A stretch of 64,000 bases of DNA from BACL21 sp038141525 (lineage in GTDB: Bacteria; Bacteroidota; Bacteroidia; Flavobacteriales; Flavobacteriaceae): positions 310,001 to 374,000 of the forward strand of contig JAYQIF010000008.1 in NCBI GenBank assembly GCA_038141525.1, read 5' to 3'. This document shows, one piece after another, positions 59,434 through 64,000 of the stretch; within the stretch, counting starts at the first letter, position 1; each line of letters starts with the position of its first letter. Under the pieces are notes generated by a model that saw nothing but the letters and a program-made list of their open reading frames with translations, was not told where the DNA came from and did not search any database. The position numbers and the translations under genes are program-made.

Positions 59434-62400
59434 TTACTCTTCTAATCTAATGTCCAGACCCAATCCTTTGAGTTCGTGCATCAATACATTAAAGGATTCT
59501 GGCAAGCCTGGTTCTGGCATGGTCTCCCCTTTAACAATAGATTCATAAGTTTTTGCGCGACCGATCACATCATCGGATTTAACGGTCAAAATCTCTCTAA
59601 GGGTACTCGAGGCTCCATACGCCTGAAGTGCCCATACTTCCATCTCTCCGAAACGCTGACCACCAAACTGAGCTTTACCTCCAAGAGGCTGCTGAGTGAT
59701 CAGTGAGTAAGGACCGATAGAACGCGAGTGCATTTTGTCGTCGACCATGTGACCGAGTTTCAACATATAAATAACACCAACTGTTGCGGGCTGATCAAAA
59801 CGTTTTCCGGTACCACCGTCATATAAATAGGTGTGTCCGTACCTTGGAATTCCTGCTTTGTCAGTCAACTCGTTGATTTCGCCTATGGTCGCTCCATCAA
59901 AAATTGGGGTCGCATATTTCTGACCCAATTTCAATCCAGCCCAACCAAGAACGGTTTCATAAATCTGTCCGATATTCATACGAGAAGGTACCCCTAATGG
60001 ATTCAATACAATATCCACTGGTGTGCCATCCTCGAGGAACGGCATGTCTTCTTCGCGAACAATACGCGCAACAATACCTTTGTTACCGTGACGACCCGCC
60101 ATCTTATCACCCACTTTGAGCTTTCGCTTCTTGGCGATGTAGACTTTGGCTAACTTCAAGATTCCAGCAGGTAGCTCATCCCCAACAGAAATGGTAAATT
60201 TCTCGCGTCTGAGATTTCCTTGAAGGTCATTTTCTTTGATCTTATAGTTGTGCATCAAATCACGTACCAAGGCATTGATACTCTCATCTGTGGTCCAAGT
60301 ACCACCCACAAGGTGGGTGTAGTCATCTACCGCACTCAACATTTTGAGGGTGTATTTATTACCTTTCGGAAAGACCACCTCTCCTAAATCGTTGGTCACA
60401 CCTTGCGCTGTTTTACCACCGACAATGGCAAACAACTTCTCAACTAAAATTTCTTTTAATTCCTGGAATTTTATATCATAAACCGCTTCTAATTCTGCGA
60501 TATCTTCCTTGTCCTGGGCGCGTTTGCGCTTGTCTTTTACGGCTCGAGAGAACAACTTTTTGTCGATGACCACACCATTCAATGACGGAGAGGCCTTTAG
60601 CGACGCATCCTTAACATCACCAGCCTTGTCTCCGAATATCGCGCGCAAGAGTTTTTCTTCAGGAGTTGGATCACTTTCTCCTTTTGGAGTAATTTTTCCA
60701 ATTAATATATCTCCCGGTTTGACTTCTGCACCGATACGAATCATGCCGTGTTCATCCAAGTCTTTGGTCGCCTCTTCAGAAACGTTCGGAATATCGTTGG
60801 TCAATTCCTCATTACCTAACTTGGTGTCACGAACATCTAAAGAGTATTCGTCGATATGAATAGAAGTGAAGATGTCGTCGCGAACCACTTTTTCAGAAAT
60901 CACGATGGCATCCTCAAAATTATACCCTTTCCAAGGCATAAAGGCTACCTTCATATTTCGTCCTAGGGCAAGCTCACCTTTTTCGGTTGCATAACCTTGA
61001 CACAAGACCTCACCTTTCTTTACGCGATCTCCTTTTTTGACAATTGGTTTCAGGTTAATCGACGTACTTTGGTTAGTCTTTCTGAATTTGATAAGATCGT
61101 AGGTTTTTTCGTCACCATCAAAGCTCACCAGACGATCTTCATCGCTGCGGTCGTATTTAATCGTGATTTTTTGAGCGTCTACATACTCAATAACACCATC
61201 TCCTTCTGCATTGATCAAAACACGCGAATCTGATGCCACTTGACGCTCTAATCCAGTACCGACAATCGGAGAATCAGCACGCAATAGAGGTACTGCCTGA
61301 CGCATCATGTTGGAGCCCATCAGTGCACGATTCGCATCATCGTGTTCCAAAAATGGAATTAATGAAGCAGAAATCGACGAAATTTGATTCGGCGCCACAT
61401 CCGCGTAGTGTACTTGCTTTGGTTCAACCACTGGAAAATCACCCTCCATACGGGCAATAACTCGGTCTCCTTCGATGGTTCCGTCCTTTTTGGTTGGAAT
61501 ATTGGCCTGACTGATTAATTTCTCTTCTTCCTCTTCTGCCGAAAGATATACCGGCTCAGATTTAAAGTCTACTTTACCGTTGTCCACTTTTCTGTAGGGT
61601 GTTTCGATAAACCCAAGATTATTGACTTTGGCAAAAACCGAAAGCGAAGAAATAAGTCCAATGTTTGGTCCTTCAGGTGTTTCAATCGGACAAAGACGAC
61701 CGTAATGCGTGTAGTGTACGTCACGCACCTCAAAACCTGCACGCTCGCGAGAGAGTCCTCCTGGTCCTAAGGCCGAAAGACGACGTTTGTGCGTGATTTC
61801 CGCAAGCGGATTGGTTTGATCCATAAATTGAGACAACTGATTGGTCCCAAAAAATGAGTTGATCACAGAGGATAGCGTCTTGGCATTGATCAAGTCAATA
61901 GGAGTAAACACCTCATTATCCCGTACATTCATGCGCTCACGAATAGTCCGTGCCATCCGAGCAAGTCCAACTCCAAATTGAGAAGATAATTGCTCGCCTA
62001 CAGTGCGCACACGTCGGTTGCTCAAGTGATCGATATCGTCAATTTCCGCTTTGGAGTTGATCAATTGAATCAAGAATTTCACGATCGTAATGATATCTTC
62101 CTTGGTCAAGACCTGCTTGTCCATCTCAATATCAAGACCTAATTTTTTGTTCATTCGGTAACGCCCAACTTCGCCGAGATTATAGCGCTGATCGCTAAAG
62201 AACAATTTGTTGATGATGCCACGAGCTGTCTCTTCATCTGGTGGTTCAGCATTACGCAATTGGCGATAAATGTGCTCAACTGCTTCCTTTTCAGAGTTCG
62301 TAGGATCTTTTTGAAGCGTGTTGTGAATTATGGCATAATCCCCTTGCTGATGATCTTCCTTGTGCAGTAAGATTGTCTTACTTCCTGAGTCCAAAATTTC

Positions 62401-63246
62401 TTCGAGGTGCTCCTTTTCTAGAACAGTGTCGCGATCAAAAATGATCTCATTACGCTCTATCGAAACCACCTCACCGGTATCTTCATCCACAAAATCCTCG
62501 TGCCATGTCTTCAAAACACGAGCCGCAAGTTTGCGACCAAGATACTTCTTTAGACCAGTCTTGGTGGCTTTTACCTCCTCTGCCAGGTCAAAAATCTCGA
62601 GTATGTCCTTGTCGCGCTCAAAGCCAATGGCACGGAACAAGGTAGTCACAGGTAATTTTTTCTTTCTGTCGATGTAGGCGTACATCACAGAGTTAATGTC
62701 CGTTGCAAATTCGATCCATGATCCTTTGAACGGAATCACACGAGCCGAATACAGCTTCGTTCCGTTAGCGTGGAACGACTGTCCGAAGAATACCCCGGGA
62801 GAACGGTGCAACTGTGAAACCACAACGCGCTCCGCCCCGTTGATAACAAATGTTCCACTTGGGGTCATGTAAGGGATTGTTCCCAAATACACATCCTGAA
62901 CAATGGTTTCGAAATCTTCGTGTTCCTCATCGGTACAATACAATTTGAGTCGGGCCTTCAGCGGTACACTGTAAGTCAAACCGCGCTCGATACATTCTTG
63001 AATACTGTATCTCGGTGGATCTACGAAATAGTCCAAAAACTCAAGGACAAATTGATTGCGGGTATCGGTAATAGGGAAGTTTTCCAAGAACGTCTTGTAA
63101 AGACCTTCATTGCCTCTTTCTTCTGACTTGGTTTCCAACTGGAAAAAATCCTGGAAGGATTTTATTTGGATATCCAAAAAGTCCGGGTAATCCGGTCTGT
63201 TCGCTACAGAGGAAAAATTCAATCGTTCAGTTTGCGTTGCTGACAT
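59434..63246 (-). CDS. rpoB: DNA-directed RNA polymerase subunit beta
   Basis: Intact, 1,270 residues. The rifampicin-binding region reads FFGTNQLSQFMDQTNPL then EITHKRRLSALGPGG, with the Asp, His and Ser that are commonly altered in resistant mutants all in the sensitive state. THYGRLCPIETPEGPNIGL, KLGHMVDDKMHSRSIGPYSL and the closing GLGLDIRLEE are conserved. Third cistron of the visible rplJ-rplL-rpoB-rpoC operon. Confidence 0.99.
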   Translation of the reverse strand: MSATQTERLNFSSVANRPDYPDFLDIQIKSFQDFFQLETKSEERGNEGLYKTFLENFPITDTRNQFVLEFLDYFVDPPRYSIQECIERGLTYSVPLKARLKLYCTDEEHEDFETIVQDVYLGTIPYMTPSGTFVINGAERVVVSQLHRSPGVFFGQSFHANGTKLYSARVIPFKGSWIEFATDINSVMYAYIDRKKKLPVTTLFRAIGFERDKDILEIFDLAEEVKATKTGLKKYLGRKLAARVLKTWHEDFVDEDTGEVVSIERNEIIFDRDTVLEKEHLEEILDSGSKTILLHKEDHQQGDYAIIHNTLQKDPTNSEKEAVEHIYRQLRNAEPPDEETARGIINKLFFSDQRYNLGEVGRYRMNKKLGLDIEMDKQVLTKEDIITIVKFLIQLINSKAEIDDIDHLSNRRVRTVGEQLSSQFGVGLARMARTIRERMNVRDNEVFTPIDLINAKTLSSVINSFFGTNQLSQFMDQTNPLAEITHKRRLSALGPGGLSRERAGFEVRDVHYTHYGRLCPIETPEGPNIGLISSLSVFAKVNNLGFIETPYRKVDNGKVDFKSEPVYLSAEEEEEKLISQANIPTKKDGTIEGDRVIARMEGDFPVVEPKQVHYADVAPNQISSISASLIPFLEHDDANRALMGSNMMRQAVPLLRADSPIVGTGLERQVASDSRVLINAEGDGVIEYVDAQKITIKYDRSDEDRLVSFDGDEKTYDLIKFRKTNQSTSINLKPIVKKGDRVKKGEVLCQGYATEKGELALGRNMKVAFMPWKGYNFEDAIVISEKVVRDDIFTSIHIDEYSLDVRDTKLGNEELTNDIPNVSEEATKDLDEHGMIRIGAEVKPGDILIGKITPKGESDPTPEEKLLRAIFGDKAGDVKDASLKASPSLNGVVIDKKLFSRAVKDKRKRAQDKEDIAELEAVYDIKFQELKEILVEKLFAIVGGKTAQGVTNDLGEVVFPKGNKYTLKMLSAVDDYTHLVGGTWTTDESINALVRDLMHNYKIKENDLQGNLRREKFTISVGDELPAGILKLAKVYIAKKRKLKVGDKMAGRHGNKGIVARIVREEDMPFLEDGTPVDIVLNPLGVPSRMNIGQIYETVLGWAGLKLGQKYATPIFDGATIGEINELTDKAGIPRYGHTYLYDGGTGKRFDQPATVGVIYMLKLGHMVDDKMHSRSIGPYSLITQQPLGGKAQFGGQRFGEMEVWALQAYGASSTLREILTVKSDDVIGRAKTYESIVKGETMPEPGLPESFNVLMHELKGLGLDIRLEE

Positions 63247-63322
63247 CTATAGATAGAATTTTAATTAAAAAATAAGTTTTGCGTCTACATAAAAAATCTC
63301 AAAACCTTTATATACGCAAAAT

Positions 63323-63369
63323 GGTTTAGGCCTGAACTCGCATGAGTAAAGACCTAAACCTTAAGGTTT
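63323..63369 (-). promoter_or_regulatory. possible attenuator between rplL and rpoB
   Basis: Read on the transcript, AAACC-UUAA-GGUUU (63369-63356) can form one hairpin. The same GGUUUAGG (63360-63353) can instead pair with CCUAAACC (63330-63323) over a 22-base loop that itself holds an ACUC/GAGU pairing. The two structures exclude each other. The second is followed by AUUUUG, only a weak U-run. E. coli also lowers transcription between rplL and rpoB. Confidence 0.4.
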
Positions 63370-63382
63370 ACAGCTGTTGGGC

Positions 63383-63760
63383 TTACTTAAGCTCAACCTC
63401 AGCTCCAGCCTCTTCTAATTGGGCTTTAAGTGCTTCTGCTTCGTCTTTAGCAACACCTTCTTTAATTGGAGATGGTGCATTATCAACTAAATCTTTAGCA
63501 TCTTTCAATCCAGCTCCGGTTAATTCTTTAACCAATTTAACCACAGCTAGTTTAGAAGCTCCAGCGGCTTTAAGGATGACGTCAAACTCTGACTTTTCCT
63601 CAGCAGCGTCTCCGCCACCACCAGCTGGACCAGCAACAGCAACTGCAGCAGCAGCAGCTGGCTCGATACCATATTCATCTTTTAGGATTGTAGCTAACTC
63701 ATTAACTTCTTTAACAGTTAGGTTAACCAATTGTTCTGCGAAATCTTTTAAATCTGCCAT
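63383..63760 (-). CDS. rplL: 50S ribosomal protein L7/L12
   Basis: Intact, 125 residues. The N-terminal dimerisation helices (LKDFAEQLVNLTVKEVNELA), the Ala/Gly-rich hinge (PAAAAAVAVAGPAGGGGDAAEE) and the C-terminal factor-binding domain (FDVILKAAGASKLAVVKLVKE ... GLKDAKDLVDNAPSPIKEGV) are standard. It stimulates elongation-factor GTPases from the ribosomal stalk. Confidence 0.98.
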   Translation of the reverse strand: MADLKDFAEQLVNLTVKEVNELATILKDEYGIEPAAAAAVAVAGPAGGGGDAAEEKSEFDVILKAAGASKLAVVKLVKELTGAGLKDAKDLVDNAPSPIKEGVAKDEAEALKAQLEEAGAEVELK

Positions 63761-63822
63761 TTTCTATCGTTTTAATGTAATTTTTAATTTATGTTATTTA
63801 ATTAGTGCAATTATTTAGCGAG

Positions 63823-64000
63823 TTAACGCTCAGAAAGCGTCTTGACCACTCCCGCAATGGTATTTCCACCACTTTTAAGAGCAGAGACCACGTTTTTGGC
63901 AGGTGATTGTAACAAGCCAATGATCTCGCCGATGAGCTCGTCTTTGGACTTGATATCTACCAATACCTCTAATTGTTCGTCTCCGATATAAACTGCCTCC
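63823..64000 (-). CDS. rplJ: 50S ribosomal protein L10, C-terminal part (runs off the window)
   Basis: The last 58 residues in one open frame to the window edge: EAVYIGDEQLEVLVDIKSKD, then LLQSPAKNVVSALKSGGN, ending VVKTLSER. L10 anchors L7/L12 dimers to the ribosome. The stop is 62 bases before the rplL ATG, the usual rplJ-rplL order. Confidence 0.9.
   Translation of the reverse strand, partial: EAVYIGDEQLEVLVDIKSKDELIGEIIGLLQSPAKNVVSALKSGGNTIAGVVKTLSER

Noticed and set aside
55774..63126. Plus-strand reading frames opposite rpoC and rpoB
   Set aside because: Shadows of two highly conserved genes; composition is that of a complementary frame and no domain is visible.

Overview
The window comes from a Bacteroidota genome, most likely of the class Flavobacteriia. 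The evidence is a type IX secretion system (T9SS) cargo protein with a C-terminal sorting domain, a PorP/SprF protein, a giant CHU_C-type adhesin, the bacillithiol gene bshC, the small DUF4295 protein beside rpmB and rpmG, and repeated promoter elements of the Bacteroidota type (TAnnTTTG). No tRNA, rRNA, CRISPR array, insertion sequence or prophage is visible.

Layout. 1-5.8 kb (minus strand): pyrG, a LysM/periplasmic-binding-fold protein, guaA and bshC. 5.9-8.4 kb (plus): a secreted M14 carboxypeptidase. 8.4-12.0 kb (minus): a glycosyltransferase, rimO and ftsY. 12.1-12.8 kb: a ribosomal protein cluster (rpmB, rpmG, DUF4295) with its own promoter and terminator. 12.8-17.2 kb: a tightly packed operon of a 2-oxoacid dehydrogenase E2, a DEDDh exonuclease, an FAH-family enzyme, an Hpt protein and cinA. 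17.3-21.6 kb: a GT2 glycosyltransferase, recR and a T9SS-exported beta-propeller protein. 21.7-25.8 kb (plus): a sodium:solute symporter, htpG and a DoxX-like membrane protein. 25.8-30.8 kb: an S1/P1 nuclease, an alpha/beta hydrolase, a DUF4369 lipoprotein, a small conserved protein, manA, a PTPS/QueD-family gene and idi. 30.9-52.6 kb (minus): a three-gene operon of a giant adhesin, sprF/porP and an OmpA-family protein. 53.1-64 kb: prfC (plus), then DUF3467, rpoC, rpoB, rplL and the end of rplJ (minus).

The dominant feature is the adhesin (33.8-52.6 kb, about 6,280 codons as assembled). About 62 tandem 252-bp units, each an 84-residue Ig-like domain with two cysteines, lie between a unique N-terminal region and a C-terminal type B sorting domain. 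Most core units are identical or nearly so at DNA level, which points to recent homogenisation. Each unit carries an Asp-Thr-Thr tripeptide that fits the Bacteroidota O-glycosylation motif. With the SprF and OmpA/TPR/PD40 partners downstream, this looks like a T9SS-exported surface filament involved in gliding or adhesion.

A caution applies throughout. Many housekeeping genes (pyrG, guaA, bshC, recR, cinA, manA and others) carry single-base frameshifts, mostly in homopolymers. In every case where I could place the break, adding or removing one base restores the reading frame. Part of the repeat array (about 37.8-42.7 kb) is riddled with indels. These are most simply sequencing or consensus errors in a long-read-type assembly, not gene decay. 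Frameshifted genes are therefore listed as single CDS features, and the repeat number should be treated as provisional.
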